Shown here piece after piece: positions 51,471 through 60,212 of a DNA stretch of 64,000 nt (the stretch's first letter is position 1; each line of letters opens with the position of its first letter). This DNA is from Streptomyces indicus (lineage in GTDB: Bacteria; Actinomycetota; Actinomycetes; Streptomycetales; Streptomycetaceae): positions 62,001-126,000 of the forward strand of contig NZ_FNFF01000003.1 of NCBI RefSeq assembly GCF_900100315.1, given 5' to 3'. The position numbers were made by a program, and so were the translations under genes. The notes under the pieces are model-generated. The model had not been told where the DNA came from and did no database searches. It worked only from the letters and a program-made list of their open reading frames with translations.

Positions 51471-52388
51471 TCATTTCACGTGCGGGATCACGTCCTCGCC
51501 GAAGGCCGCCACCTGGTCGAGCCACTCGGCGCGCGTCCGGGCGGGCAGCGCGATCGTCACCCCGGTGACGCCCACGGCGGCCTGCTCGGACAGATCGTCG
51601 ACCACGGCCCCGGCGTCGAGGCCTGCCCCCGCGAACATGCTGAGGCCCCGCGGCATGAACGTGACGTCCACCGGATCGGTGCGCCCCACCGAGGCCGCGT
51701 ACTCCTCCAGGTAGTCGAGCCGGGCCCGCAGGTCGGCGAGCGACTCGATGCCGGGGGTGCGCAGGGCCTTGGAGGCCTTCGCCGGAGCCGGCATCGGGAG
51801 CCAGCCGTCTCCGAGGTCGACGACGCGGCGGATCGCGCGCTTGCTGTTGCCGCCGATCCACACGGGGATCCGCTCCTGCACGGGCCGGGGCAGCATGGTG
51901 TTGCCGGCTGCCGTGTAGCCGGAGCCTTCGAACGTCACGGACTCGCCGGTCCACGCCGCCCTCATGGCACGCAGCGCCTCGTCGAGCCGGTCGTTGCGGC
52001 CCTCGAAGTCGGCGCCCAGGGCGGCAAATTCGGGCTCCAGGTAGCCCGCGCCCACCCCCAGGACCACCCGCCCCCCGGACAGCGCATCGAGGGTGGAGAT
52101 CGTCTTAGCCGCGACGAAGGGGTTGCGGTACGCGGGCACGAACAGGTTGGTGTGCAGCCGCAGCATGCTGGTCGCGGCGGCGGCGAAGGACAGGGCGACC
52201 AGCGGGTCGAGGGTGTGGTGGCCGCCGTGCGCCAGCCACGCGTCGCCGGGGAAGGGGTGGTCGGTCACGAAGGCCGCGTCGAACCCGGCGGCCTCGGCCG
52301 CACACGCCATCTCCATGATCGCGTCGGCGCCGATCAGATCGGCGCCCGCGTCCACCCTGTGCGTCGGGAACCCCACCGAGAAGAACAT
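51471..52388 (-). CDS. LLM-class F420-dependent oxidoreductase (TIGR03619-like)
   Basis: 305 residues from ATG 52388. The luciferase-like barrel shows MFFSVGFPTHRVDAGADLI, AAGFDAAFVTDHPFPGDAWLAHGGHHTLDP, TNLFVPAYRNPFVAAKTISTLDALSGGRVVLGVGAGYLEPEF and PVWIGGNSKRAIRRVV. There is no Shine-Dalgarno. A -10 box ends 7 nt before the ATG, so the message is predicted to be leaderless. A perfect palindrome sits in the promoter spacer, indicating tight repression by an unlinked regulator. Confidence 0.92.
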   Translation of the reverse strand: MFFSVGFPTHRVDAGADLIGADAIMEMACAAEAAGFDAAFVTDHPFPGDAWLAHGGHHTLDPLVALSFAAAATSMLRLHTNLFVPAYRNPFVAAKTISTLDALSGGRVVLGVGAGYLEPEFAALGADFEGRNDRLDEALRAMRAAWTGESVTFEGSGYTAAGNTMLPRPVQERIPVWIGGNSKRAIRRVVDLGDGWLPMPAPAKASKALRTPGIESLADLRARLDYLEEYAASVGRTDPVDVTFMPRGLSMFAGAGLDAGAVVDDLSEQAAVGVTGVTIALPARTRAEWLDQVAAFGEDVIPHVK

Positions 52389-52394
52389 GCGGCA

Positions 52395-52424
52395 GACCGT
52401 AACTGACGGGTCGTCAGTTGTCAG
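52395..52424 (-). promoter_or_regulatory. Promoter with embedded operator, leaderless start
   Basis: On the minus strand CTGACA is followed after exactly 17 bp by TACGGT, and ATG 52388 begins 7 nt later. The spacer is almost entirely the palindrome AACTGACGACCCGTCAGTT, so a bound repressor would block polymerase. Confidence 0.7.
52401..52419. promoter_or_regulatory. Perfect operator palindrome (TGACG-N3-CGTCA, copy 3)
   Basis: AACTGACG (52401-52408) and CGTCAGTT (52412-52419) are perfect 8-bp arms around GGT. The core matches copies 1 and 2 at 2352 and 4736. It is typical in size for a TetR-family dimer site. Confidence 0.75.
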
Positions 52425-52487
52425 TACGGTGCGCAGCGTTGCCTCGCTCACGCGGTACTGCGTACGGTCCCCGCGCTCGGTGTGCGC

Positions 52488-53048
52488 TCAGCCCTCGAGT
52501 CGCAGCCTGGCCCCGAGGTGGTGCTGCAGCGAGTGACCCACTGCCGCCAGATCGTGCACGAAGTCGAGCACGGAGTCCTCGGTGAGGGTGTAGCGGCGGC
52601 GGGTGGCGGTGACGTCCTTGGCGGTGGGGGTGAGCGCCACGCCGTGCGAGGACAGGTCGGTCAGCCCTTCGCCGAGGGTGCCGACCATGATCTCGGCGAT
52701 GCCGGTGGGCTGGGTGATCAGCGCCTCGACGCGCCCCTCGGGCTGCACCCGCCACCAGCCGCTCTCGCGTGCGGCGGGCCGCAGCGGTCCGTCCTCGTCG
52801 TCGATGAGCCAGGCCCGGGCCTCGTACCGCAGGAAGGGGCGCCCGTCGTGCGAGAAGGTGACCTCCTGCGCGTACGTGAACTCGCCGTCGAGCGTGGGAT
52901 AGCCGCCGCGTCCCCGCCCGCGCCAGGTGCCCAGCAGCCACAGCGCGGGCTTCAGCTGCTCGTGCGGCTGCGGTGCGGCCTCGGGGCTCAGGGCCTCGGA
53001 GTAGGGGTACGCGGGGGCGCGGTCGGGCAGGTTGGGCAGGTCGGACAC
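52488..53048 (-). CDS. Nitrobindin-like (FABP/DUF1794) heme-binding protein
   Basis: 186 residues from GTG 53048 (GAGGAG 7 bp upstream). After a Pro-rich start the beta-barrel begins [19 protein letters not shown], the defining nitrobindin GTWxGxG motif. It continues with [26 protein letters not shown] and ends with the heme-side segment [13 protein letters not shown]. Nitrobindins bind ferric heme and interact with NO or peroxynitrite. The gene is monocistronic, between the LLM gene and the barstar/RNase pair. Confidence 0.9.
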   Translation of the reverse strand: MSDLPNLPDRAPAYPYSEALSPEAAPQPHEQLKPALWLLGTWRGRGRGGYPTLDGEFTYAQEVTFSHDGRPFLRYEARAWLIDDEDGPLRPAARESGWWRVQPEGRVEALITQPTGIAEIMVGTLGEGLTDLSSHGVALTPTAKDVTATRRRYTLTEDSVLDFVHDLAAVGHSLQHHLGARLRLEG

Positions 53049-53090
53049 GGTGTCGCTCCTCGGGAGGGGAATCGTCGCGGGAAGCGTAGA

Positions 53091-53140
53091 GCTTCGGGCC
53101 TCGTGCCCTTGGCTTCGGGCCTCGCGCCCTCGGCTACGGG
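53091..53140. repeat. 21-bp tandem repeat abutting the barstar stop codon
   Basis: Units 53091-53111 and 53112-53132 (GCTTCGGGCCTCG start) differ at two bases. A partial third unit leads into the TAG of the barstar gene at 53141. Confidence 0.85.
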
Positions 53141-53575
53141 CTACGGCTCCAGCGCGAGGAGTGCCGTAACCGGTCCCGCCTCGGTGAGGATCTCCTGCGC
53201 CGTCTCCCACTCCTCGGGCCGCGCGTCGGCGTAGGCGCGCCAGCCGGAGACCACCACGACCGTGCCGGGGGCCAGATCGCTCAGACAGTCGGCCAGGGCG
53301 TCCCAGTTGCGGCCGAACCACGACGGGAAGGCGAGGGTCGTGGCGCACGCGGTCAGGAATGCGGCCTTGTCCGTCACGCCGGACAGGTCGAGCACGTGGA
53401 AGGGCAGCTCGGTGCCGCGGGCGGCCTCGGTGAGCGCCGCGAGCGGCTGGGGTGCGCCGGCCCACTGTCCGGGCGGGCACCCGGCGGGGCCGGTGTCGCG
53501 CGGGCTCGGCGAGTCGCCGAACTCCTCGGACTCGCCCGGTGCGCCTTCCGCCGATGCGCTGGAGCCGCGTGTCAT
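53141..53575 (-). CDS. Barstar-family ribonuclease inhibitor
   Basis: 144 residues from ATG 53575, which overlaps the RNase stop (ATGA). A low-complexity acidic start (1-45) precedes the barstar domain (50-144): [45 protein letters not shown], in which the [12 protein letters not shown] helix is the signature RNase-binding element. It should protect the cytoplasm from the coupled RNase before export. Confidence 0.92.
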   Translation of the reverse strand: MTRGSSASAEGAPGESEEFGDSPSPRDTGPAGCPPGQWAGAPQPLAALTEAARGTELPFHVLDLSGVTDKAAFLTACATTLAFPSWFGRNWDALADCLSDLAPGTVVVVSGWRAYADARPEEWETAQEILTEAGPVTALLALEP

Positions 53576-54036
53576 CGCAGGACCGCCTTGAACGTCTCGT
53601 AGTGGTCGTCCGTGTAGAAGAACTCTCCGCCTCGGCCGGCCACGATACGGCGCGCGCCGCGGTCGCGTTCGCGCGGTGTGCGCACCGTGTACTCGCGGTA
53701 GTAGCCGCGCTTCTGGCGCGGCAGAATCCGCTCGTAGTTGCCGAAGTACGCGCCGTCCTTCTCGTACGGGAAGGGGCCGCCCGCGTCGATCAGGCGCAGC
53801 GTCTGCCGGGCCTCGGCGGGCAGTGCGGCTTCGGGAACGGTGGCGAAGCCCTTGGCCCAGGCAGGGGTGGGCTGCCCGGCCGAACGCGAGGGCGGCGCCG
53901 CCTCCTGCGAGGCCGTGGCTTCGGGCGCCGGAGCATCCTTGCCGGACCCGCACCCCACGAGCAGCAGCGCACACAGCACGCCGACGAGCAGAGCGAGGGC
54001 CGGGGCGCGGCGGTGGCGGGGGTGCCGGGGGTACAT
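53572..54036 (-). CDS. Secreted RNase Sa-like guanyl-specific ribonuclease (lipoprotein)
   Basis: 154 residues. A lipoprotein signal ends at LLVGC (Cys29), then a Pro/Ser/Ala linker to about residue 60. The RNase T1/Sa-like domain follows: [45 protein letters not shown] and YTDDHYETF. The catalytic residues correspond to Glu115, Arg126, Arg130 and His145. Unlike RNase Sa, which is released, this version appears lipid-anchored on the outside. With barstar next to it the pair is a toxin-immunity unit. Confidence 0.92.
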   Translation of the reverse strand: MYPRHPRHRRAPALALLVGVLCALLLVGCGSGKDAPAPEATASQEAAPPSRSAGQPTPAWAKGFATVPEAALPAEARQTLRLIDAGGPFPYEKDGAYFGNYERILPRQKRGYYREYTVRTPRERDRGARRIVAGRGGEFFYTDDHYETFKAVLR

Positions 54037-54129
54037 GCGGCCGATGCTGCCACGGGCGACGCCGTCCCGCCGGTCGGCGATGGCCGCGGTGCACGGGGCA
54101 TCACCGGTGCGGCGCCGGACCGCTCGCGT

Positions 54130-54360
54130 CGAGGAGGCGACGGCACCGTACCGACGGCGCTACGGCTCCGTACCGACGACGAGACGCCACCGTCTCGACG
54201 GCGAAACGGCCCCGTACCGACCGTGAGACGCTTCAGCCTCGACGGCGAAACGACGCCGTACCGACCGCGAGACGCCTCCGTACCGACGAGAAGCGGCACG
54301 ACGCGACATCCCCGTCCCGACGGCGAAACGCCCTCGTCCCGACCACGCGACGCTCCCACC
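54130..54360. repeat. Degenerate GACGGCGAAACG/CCGTACCGAC repeats in a 409-bp gap
   Basis: The space between the RNase and DNA ligase genes (54037-54445) contains at least six interspersed copies of CCGTACCGAC or CCGTCCCGAC and four of GACGGCGAAACG/GACGAGACGC, forming an imperfect array of about 35-40 bp period. It has no coding character; both strands give repetitive Arg/Thr-rich frames. Confidence 0.7.
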
Positions 54361-54445
54361 GAGCGCCGCTCCAACCCGCCCCCACTCCCCACACCACGCC
54401 ACCCCGCCCCCTGCGCCCGCCGCCCCCGTGGTCCACGATGAAGGC

Positions 54446-55981
54446 ATGCTGTTCGCCGACGTGGCACGGACATCGCGGGAGATCGCCGACACCTCCGCGC
54501 GCAACAAGAAGACCGAGCTGCTCGCCGGGCTCTTCGCGCGGATGGCGCCCGAGGAGGCGCCGCTCGTGGTCTCGTATCTCGCCGGACGCCTGCCGCAGCG
54601 CAAGCTCAATGTGGGCTGGACGGCGTTCCGCGAGAAGCAGGCGCCGGCCGAGACGGCGACGCTGACCGTCCAGGGCGTGCACGCGACCTTCGACCGCATC
54701 GCGGCCGTCGCCGGCAAGGGGGCGCAGACCGAGCGCAAACGGCTGCTGCACGAGCTTCTCGCCGCCGCCACCGAGGAGGAGCAGCGCTTCCTTGCCGGTC
54801 TGATCGGCGGCGAACTGCGCCAGGGAGCCCTCGACGCCCTGGCCGTGGACGGTCTCGCCGCGGCGCACGGGGTGCCGCCGGCCGCCGTACGCCGCGCGGT
54901 GATGCTCGCGGGCCGCCTCGACACCGTCGCCCAGGCCCTGATCGCCGACGGACCCGCCGCCCTCGACGCCTTCCGGCTCGATGTCGGACGCCCGGTGCTG
55001 CCGATGCTGGCCAAGACCGCCAAGGACGTGGACGAGGCGATCGACCTGGTGGGGCCCTGTGCGGTCGAGGAGAAGCTGGACGGCATCCGGGTGCAGGTCC
55101 ACCGCGACGGCGACAGCGTACGGATCTTCACCCGCACCCTCGACGAGATCACCGAACGGCTCCCCGAAGTCGTCGCGGCCGCACAGGAGTTGACCGCGAC
55201 CAGGGCCGTGCTCGACGGCGAGGTGATCGCGCTCGGCCCCGAGGGGCGCCCGCTGCCCTTCCAGGACATCGCGGGCCGCGTGGGCTCCTCGCTCGACATC
55301 CCGGGCGCGCAGGCCGAGCTGCCGCTGTTCCCCGTCTTCTTCGACCTCCTGAGCATCGACGGCCGCGATCTGCTCGATCTGCCGTTGCGCGACCGGCACG
55401 CCGAGCTCGCCCGCATCGCGCCCGAGCCGCGCCGGGTACGGCGTTACGAGGTGGCGGACCCCGCCGACGGACAACAGCGGGAAGGTGCAAGGGCGTTCGC
55501 GGAGGAGACCCTGGCGCGCGGCCACGAGGGCGTGGTGGTCAAGGGCCTGGACGCGGCGTACAGCGCGGGCCGGCGCGGGGCCTCGTGGGTGAAGGTCAAG
55601 CCGGTGCACACACTGGACCTGGTGGTGCTCGCGGCGGAATGGGGACATGGACGGCGGACCGGAAAGCTGTCGAATCTGCATCTGGGGGCTCGGCGGCAGG
55701 ACGGTTCGTTCGCGATGCTGGGCAAGACGTTCAAGGGCCTCACCGACGCGGTGCTCGCCTGGCAGACCGAGCGGCTCCAGGAGCTCGCGGTCGAGGACGA
55801 CGGCTGGGTGGTGAAGGTGCGGCCCGAGCTGGTGGTCGAGGTGGCCTTCGACGGCGTACAGCGTTCGACCCGCTATCCGGAGGGCGTGACCCTGCGCTTC
55901 GCCCGGGTGGTGCGGTACCGGGAGGACAAGACGGCCGCCGAGGCGGACACCGTGGACGCGGTGCTGGCCCTGCGGCGCTGA
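54446..55981 (+). CDS. ligB: ATP-dependent DNA ligase (LigB type)
   Basis: 511 residues from ATG 54446; a GTG six codons upstream is possible. Residues 1-180 are the N-terminal DNA-binding domain (LPQRKLNVGW, VHATFDRIAAV). The adenylation domain has VEEKLDGIRVQVHRDG (Lys210 nucleophile), LDGEVIAL, FPVFFDLLSIDG, HEGVVVKGLDAAY and SWVKVKP. The OB-fold follows to the end (DLVVLAAEWGHGRR, KVRPELVVEVAFDGVQRSTRYPEGVTLRFARVVRYREDK). Actinomycetes carry such ligases besides NAD-dependent LigA, for repair. Confidence 0.94.
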   Translation: MLFADVARTSREIADTSARNKKTELLAGLFARMAPEEAPLVVSYLAGRLPQRKLNVGWTAFREKQAPAETATLTVQGVHATFDRIAAVAGKGAQTERKRLLHELLAAATEEEQRFLAGLIGGELRQGALDALAVDGLAAAHGVPPAAVRRAVMLAGRLDTVAQALIADGPAALDAFRLDVGRPVLPMLAKTAKDVDEAIDLVGPCAVEEKLDGIRVQVHRDGDSVRIFTRTLDEITERLPEVVAAAQELTATRAVLDGEVIALGPEGRPLPFQDIAGRVGSSLDIPGAQAELPLFPVFFDLLSIDGRDLLDLPLRDRHAELARIAPEPRRVRRYEVADPADGQQREGARAFAEETLARGHEGVVVKGLDAAYSAGRRGASWVKVKPVHTLDLVVLAAEWGHGRRTGKLSNLHLGARRQDGSFAMLGKTFKGLTDAVLAWQTERLQELAVEDDGWVVKVRPELVVEVAFDGVQRSTRYPEGVTLRFARVVRYREDKTAAEADTVDAVLALRR

Positions 55982-55995
55982 AGGGGGAGACGGCG

Positions 55996-57405
55996 ATGGG
56001 CGGGCCTTGGCCGGGCAGGTGGATCGCGGACGCGCTGAACGGCGGTTCCGGTGAGCCGGAGGACTACGGCGGGGAGAGCGGGTACGGCGCGTTCTCCGAG
56101 CCGTTGGACGAAGACGCCTCGGTCCCTCGCGGCTGGGACCTCGAAGCGGCAGGTGTGCACGCCATCGCCCTGACCTGGGTGGACGTGGCGGGACACACCC
56201 GCGTCAAGACGGTTCCGCTCGCGCGGCTGCGCGAGGCCGCCGAGCAGGGCGTCGGCATGTCCCCCGTTTTCGACGTCTACCTGGTCGACGACTCGATCAC
56301 CACCAGCGCCCACATCGGCGGCCCCGACGGCGACCTGCGGCTGCGCCCGGACCTCACCCGGCTCACGCCCCTTGCCGCACAGCCCGGTTGGGCCTGGGCG
56401 CCGGTCGACCGCTTCCATCAGGACGGCCGTCCGTACGAGGCCTGCCAGCGGCAGTTCGCCCGTGCGATGGTGCGGCGGGCCGCCGAGCAGGGCATCGAGC
56501 TGCGGATGGGGTTCGAGACGGAGTGGGTCGTACGGCGCGGCGATGCGTACGCCTGCACCGGCGCCGCGTACGGCATGGCCCGCGTCGTGGAGCTGTCCGC
56601 GTATCTGGACGCGCTCCTGACCGCCTTGCGGGACCAGGGAGTCGAGGTGCTTCAGCTCCATCCCGAGTACGGGGACGGCCAGTTCGAGCTCTCGTGCGGG
56701 CCGACGGATCCGGTGGGCGCAGCGGACCAGGCGGTCCTGGTGCGCGAGACGGTCCGCGCAGTCTCCCTTGCGCACGGGCTCACCGCGTGGTTCGGCCCGG
56801 CCGTCGAGGCGGGGCGCACCGGCAACGGCCGCCATCTGCACCTGAGTCTGTGGAGCGGCGGCCGCAATCTGTGCGGGGGCGGCGACGGCCCGTTCGGTAT
56901 GACGGACGCCTGCGAGCCGTTCCTCACCGGCATCCTGGCCGAACTCCCCGCCCTGCTCGCGCTCGGCGCCCCCTCCCCCGCGAGCTATCTGCGTCTGGAG
57001 CCGTCCCGTTGGGCGGGCGCCTTCCAGTGCTGGGGCCTGGAGAACCGGGAGGCCGCGCTTCGATTCATCGCGGGCACGAATCCCAATGCCGAGATCAAGT
57101 GCTTCGATCCGGCCGCCAATCCGTATCTCGTCGTGGGCGCGGTGATCGCCGCCGGGCTCGCGGGCCTGGAGTCCCGGCTCGCGCTGCCCACGCCGGTCGT
57201 GGGCGACCCCGTGCGGCGCGGCGAGCGGCGGCTGCCCACCTCGCTGACGGCCGCGGTGGCGCGTTTCGCGGAGTCGCGCGTGCTGCGGGAGGCGCTCGGC
57301 GAGGCACTGGCCGAGGCGGTGATCGCGGTACGCACCGCGGAGGAGAAGCTCTTCGAGGGCGCGAGGCCGCAGGAGATCGCCGAGGCGACGCGGGACCGGT
57401 ACTGA
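55996..57405 (+). CDS. Glutamine synthetase-like gamma-glutamyl ligase
   Basis: 469 residues from ATG 55996 (GGGGGAG upstream), 14 bp after ligB. It is a GS-fold protein: VDVAGHTRVKTVPLARL in the beta-grasp part, MGFETEWVV (metal Glu), EVLQLHPEYGDGQFELSCGPTDPVGAAD, GNGRHLHLSLW (metal His), WGLENREAALRFIAG and NAEIKCFDPAANPYL. It is closer to the GlnA3/GlnA4/FluG/PuuA-like group than to housekeeping GlnA, and likely gamma-glutamylates an amine. Its partner gene starts one base inside its stop (TGATG). Confidence 0.9.
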   Translation: MGGPWPGRWIADALNGGSGEPEDYGGESGYGAFSEPLDEDASVPRGWDLEAAGVHAIALTWVDVAGHTRVKTVPLARLREAAEQGVGMSPVFDVYLVDDSITTSAHIGGPDGDLRLRPDLTRLTPLAAQPGWAWAPVDRFHQDGRPYEACQRQFARAMVRRAAEQGIELRMGFETEWVVRRGDAYACTGAAYGMARVVELSAYLDALLTALRDQGVEVLQLHPEYGDGQFELSCGPTDPVGAADQAVLVRETVRAVSLAHGLTAWFGPAVEAGRTGNGRHLHLSLWSGGRNLCGGGDGPFGMTDACEPFLTGILAELPALLALGAPSPASYLRLEPSRWAGAFQCWGLENREAALRFIAGTNPNAEIKCFDPAANPYLVVGAVIAAGLAGLESRLALPTPVVGDPVRRGERRLPTSLTAAVARFAESRVLREALGEALAEAVIAVRTAEEKLFEGARPQEIAEATRDRY

Positions 57406-58607
57406 TGCCTCAGGACGACCTTCCCGGACGCATCGACGACCCGACGGCTGACGCGCCGCCCGTGAGCGCGGCGCCCGCGAGTGCCCCATCCGTGGACGCA
57501 CCGCCCGTGAGCACCCCGGCCCGCCCCCTCCTCCTCGACCACCACTGCCACGGCCTGGTCCGCCGCGATCTGAGCCGGGCCGATTTCGAGGCGTATCTCA
57601 CCGAGTCCGCCGACCCCGCCCCGCCGGGCACCAGCTTCTTCGACACCCAACTCGGCTTCGCCGTGCGCCGGTTGTGCCCGCCGGCGCTGGGCCTCGACCC
57701 GCACTGCCCGCCCGATGCCTACCTCGAGGCACGCTCCCGGATCGGCTGGCAGGAGGCCGCCCGCAGGCTGCTGCGCGCTGCGGACATCTCCGAGTACCTG
57801 GTCGACACCGGCCTGCCCGGCGACCTCACCCCGCCCGGGGAACTCTCCGCGCTCGCCGGCTCACCGGCCCGCGAGATCGTCCGCCTGGAGCACCTGGCGG
57901 AGTCGCTCGCCCGGGCCACCACGGATCCCGACGCGTTCCTGGAAGCGTTCGCGGAGTCGGTGCGGCAGGCGGCCCGTACGGCCGCCGGTTTCAAGTCCGT
58001 GGCGGCCTACCGCCACGGCCTCGCCCTGCCGCCCGAACCGCCCGGCCGGCAGGCCGTCCGCGAGGCCCTCGCCCGCTGGCTGCCCGCGCGCGGCGCCCGC
58101 CTCACCGATCCCGTACTCCTGCGTCATCTGCTGTGGTCCGCGGCCCGGACGGGACGCCCCCTCCAGCTGCACACCGGCTTCGGCGATCCGGATCTGCGGC
58201 TGCACCGGGCGGATCCGCTGCTCCTGACGGAGTTCATCGAGGCCGTACGCCCGACCAGGTGCACCCTCGTGCTCCTGCACTGCTACCCGTACCACCGCCA
58301 GGCGGGCTATCTGGCGCAGGTCCACCCGCACGTCTACGCCGACGTGGGCCTGACGCTCGGGCACACGGGGGCGCGGGCGGCGGCCGTCCTCGCGGAGTTC
58401 CTGGAGCTGGCGCCGTTCGGAAAACTGCTCTTCTCGACCGACGCCTACGGACTGCCCGAGCTGTATGTGGCCGGTGCGCGGCTGTTCCGCGAGGCCGTGG
58501 CGGAGGTCGTCGGCGGCTGGGCCGCGCGTGACCTGTGGTCGGCTGCCGACGCCGACCGGGTCACTGACCTGATCGGCGCCGGAAACGCGAGGCGGATTTA
58601 CGGGTGA
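57405..58607 (+). CDS. Amidohydrolase family 2 protein (FluG N-terminal-like)
   Basis: 400 residues from ATG 57405. After a Pro/Ala linker (1-42) the TIM-barrel opens with LLLDHHCHGLVRRDL (HxH metal motif). Later metal or proton-transfer sites are LQLHTGFGDPDL, LVLLHCYPYHRQAGYLA and LLFSTDAYGLPELY. Fungal FluG fuses this amidohydrolase to a GS domain; here the two parts are separate, overlapping genes. The pair may make and break a gamma-glutamyl amide. Confidence 0.9.
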   Translation: MPQDDLPGRIDDPTADAPPVSAAPASAPSVDAPPVSTPARPLLLDHHCHGLVRRDLSRADFEAYLTESADPAPPGTSFFDTQLGFAVRRLCPPALGLDPHCPPDAYLEARSRIGWQEAARRLLRAADISEYLVDTGLPGDLTPPGELSALAGSPAREIVRLEHLAESLARATTDPDAFLEAFAESVRQAARTAAGFKSVAAYRHGLALPPEPPGRQAVREALARWLPARGARLTDPVLLRHLLWSAARTGRPLQLHTGFGDPDLRLHRADPLLLTEFIEAVRPTRCTLVLLHCYPYHRQAGYLAQVHPHVYADVGLTLGHTGARAAAVLAEFLELAPFGKLLFSTDAYGLPELYVAGARLFREAVAEVVGGWAARDLWSAADADRVTDLIGAGNARRIYG

Positions 58608-58689
58608 CGACCTGAGGTCCCGAGGCCCCGTCGGCCGGCCCGTGCGCGCAAGACCACGTCCATGGGCCTGCCTCGCGCGCGAGGCCGAC

Positions 58690-58870
58690 CTCGCCGGATG
58701 CCCGTACGCCGGGCCTGCGCATGAATCCCGTACGCCAGGCCTGCGCGCTCAATCCCGCACGCCAGGCGCCGCGTCAAGCCCCACTGCCGGACCGCGCGCG
58801 AAACCCGCCTGCCGAGCCGCCGCATGAAGCCGTCCGCCGGACCTCCGCATGCAGCCCCCCGCCGGACCTC
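58690..58870. repeat. Imperfect 24-29 bp tandem repeats downstream of the amidohydrolase
   Basis: Units contain CCCGTACGCCAGGCCTGCGC or diverged forms; the clearest adjacent copies start at about 58699, 58726 and 58753, followed by more degenerate ones. The array fills most of the 306-bp gap between two convergent genes (58608-58913). Confidence 0.7.
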
Positions 58871-58913
58871 CCCGCACTGCCCCTCCGGGCCCCCGGGAAG
58901 CCCTCCCCCAGCC

Positions 58914-59936
58914 CTACTCCCCGTCCGGGTCCGCCCGGTCCAGGGCGGGCTTCGGGGCGGAGCCGGCCGACAGCAGGTGGTCCGCCGCGGCCGTGTCCGT
59001 GACCAGGCTGGTCACGAGCCCGGAGCGGAGCACCGCGTCGATGGCCGCCGCCTTGCGCTGACCGCCCGCGATGGCCACGACCTCGGGGATCCGGCGCAGC
59101 CGGTCGGCCTCGACCGTGATGCAGCGCTCGCCCAAGTCACGTCCGACACGGCGGCCGTCGGCGTCGAAGAGGTGCGCCGACATCTCCGCGGCGACGCCGA
59201 GCGAGGCGTAGTGCGCCCGCTCCTCGTCGCTGAGCATGTCGTGCACGGTCGAGATGCCCGGCTCCCAGGAGCCGATGGACACACACGCGACGGTGACCTT
59301 GTCGAAGTACTCGAAGGCCCGCGCGATGCCCGTCTGGTTGCGCAGCGCGGCTGCCGTGGCCGCGTCGGGCAGCAGCATCGGCGCGTAGATCGGGTGCGCG
59401 TCGCCGCCGGAGACCTGGGCGGCGCGGCGGACCGCCTCGACGGACCCGCGCTCGGCGGTCCCGGCGTCGTACACACCGGTCAGCTGGACCACGGTGCACG
59501 GCGGCAGCCGGTCGAGCGCGGCCGCCATGTGGATGGTGGACCGGCCCCAGGCCAGACCGAGCACATCGCCCTCGTTCACCAGCTCGCCGAGCAGGTCGGC
59601 CGCGACCTCGCCCAGGTTCTCGGGGTCGGGCGACTGCTCCTCCGACTCGGCGGGCGACTCCACGACGACCGCGTGCCGCAGGCCGTAGCGGGCCCGCAGC
59701 TTGTCGGAACGCTCGGCGTCCAGCTCTGCCGGGACCCTGATCTCGATCCGTACGAGATCTCTTTCGAGAGCGGTCTCCAGGACCCGCGCGACCTTGAAGC
59801 GGCTGACGCCGAACTCCTCCGCGATCTGGATCTTGGACTTGCCCTCCAGGTAGAAGCGGCGCGCCATGGCTGCCGCCTGCACCAGCTCAGCGGGTCCCAT
59901 CCGCAGGGCTGGCCTCCCCGCTGACATGCCCGTCAC
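58914..59936 (-). CDS. SorC/DeoR-type sugar-binding transcriptional regulator
   Basis: 340 residues from GTG 59936, chosen because GAGGAG lies 6 bp upstream; GTG 59960 gives eight more residues. Residues 12-60 hold the HTH (MARRFYLEGKSKIQIAEEFGVSRFKVARVLETA). Residues 65-340 are the SorC effector domain, related to glucosamine-phosphate isomerases (GDVLGLAWGRSTIHMAAAL, VSIGSWEPGIS, VVAIAGGQRKAAAIDAVLRSGLV). It responds to phosphorylated sugars. Downstream of it lies a repeat array, so targets are unlinked or adjacent rpe. Confidence 0.9.
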   Translation of the reverse strand: MTGMSAGRPALRMGPAELVQAAAMARRFYLEGKSKIQIAEEFGVSRFKVARVLETALERDLVRIEIRVPAELDAERSDKLRARYGLRHAVVVESPAESEEQSPDPENLGEVAADLLGELVNEGDVLGLAWGRSTIHMAAALDRLPPCTVVQLTGVYDAGTAERGSVEAVRRAAQVSGGDAHPIYAPMLLPDAATAAALRNQTGIARAFEYFDKVTVACVSIGSWEPGISTVHDMLSDEERAHYASLGVAAEMSAHLFDADGRRVGRDLGERCITVEADRLRRIPEVVAIAGGQRKAAAIDAVLRSGLVTSLVTDTAAADHLLSAGSAPKPALDRADPDGE

Positions 59937-60117
59937 GGCGATCTCCTCACTGCTGTTCACACGCTGTATTGAGGCGAGCCACTGGGCGACTCGCCGTTCA
60001 TCCTTGCAGATCCGGCGGTGCTTGATCAGTCCTGATGGGCTGCGTTCGGTACGGAACCCGCCCGTTCATCTCCCGCCGGCCTGCGCGACACCCGCAGACC
60101 GCTTACCGAGGGTGTCC

Positions 60118-60212
60118 GGTCAGTGACCCCAGCCGCAGGGCGGTCGGCGACCGCAGACCCAGGCCGCTCGTTGGCCGCAGACCCAGCCGGTCAGTGACCG
60201 CAGGCCCAGGCC
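60118..60212 (-). repeat. 24-bp tandem repeat across the rpe stop codon
   Basis: Units at 60118-60141, 60142-60165, 60166-60188 and 60189-60212. The last includes the final codons and TGA of rpe (60191-60193). The other three lie downstream of the gene. Confidence 0.88.
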
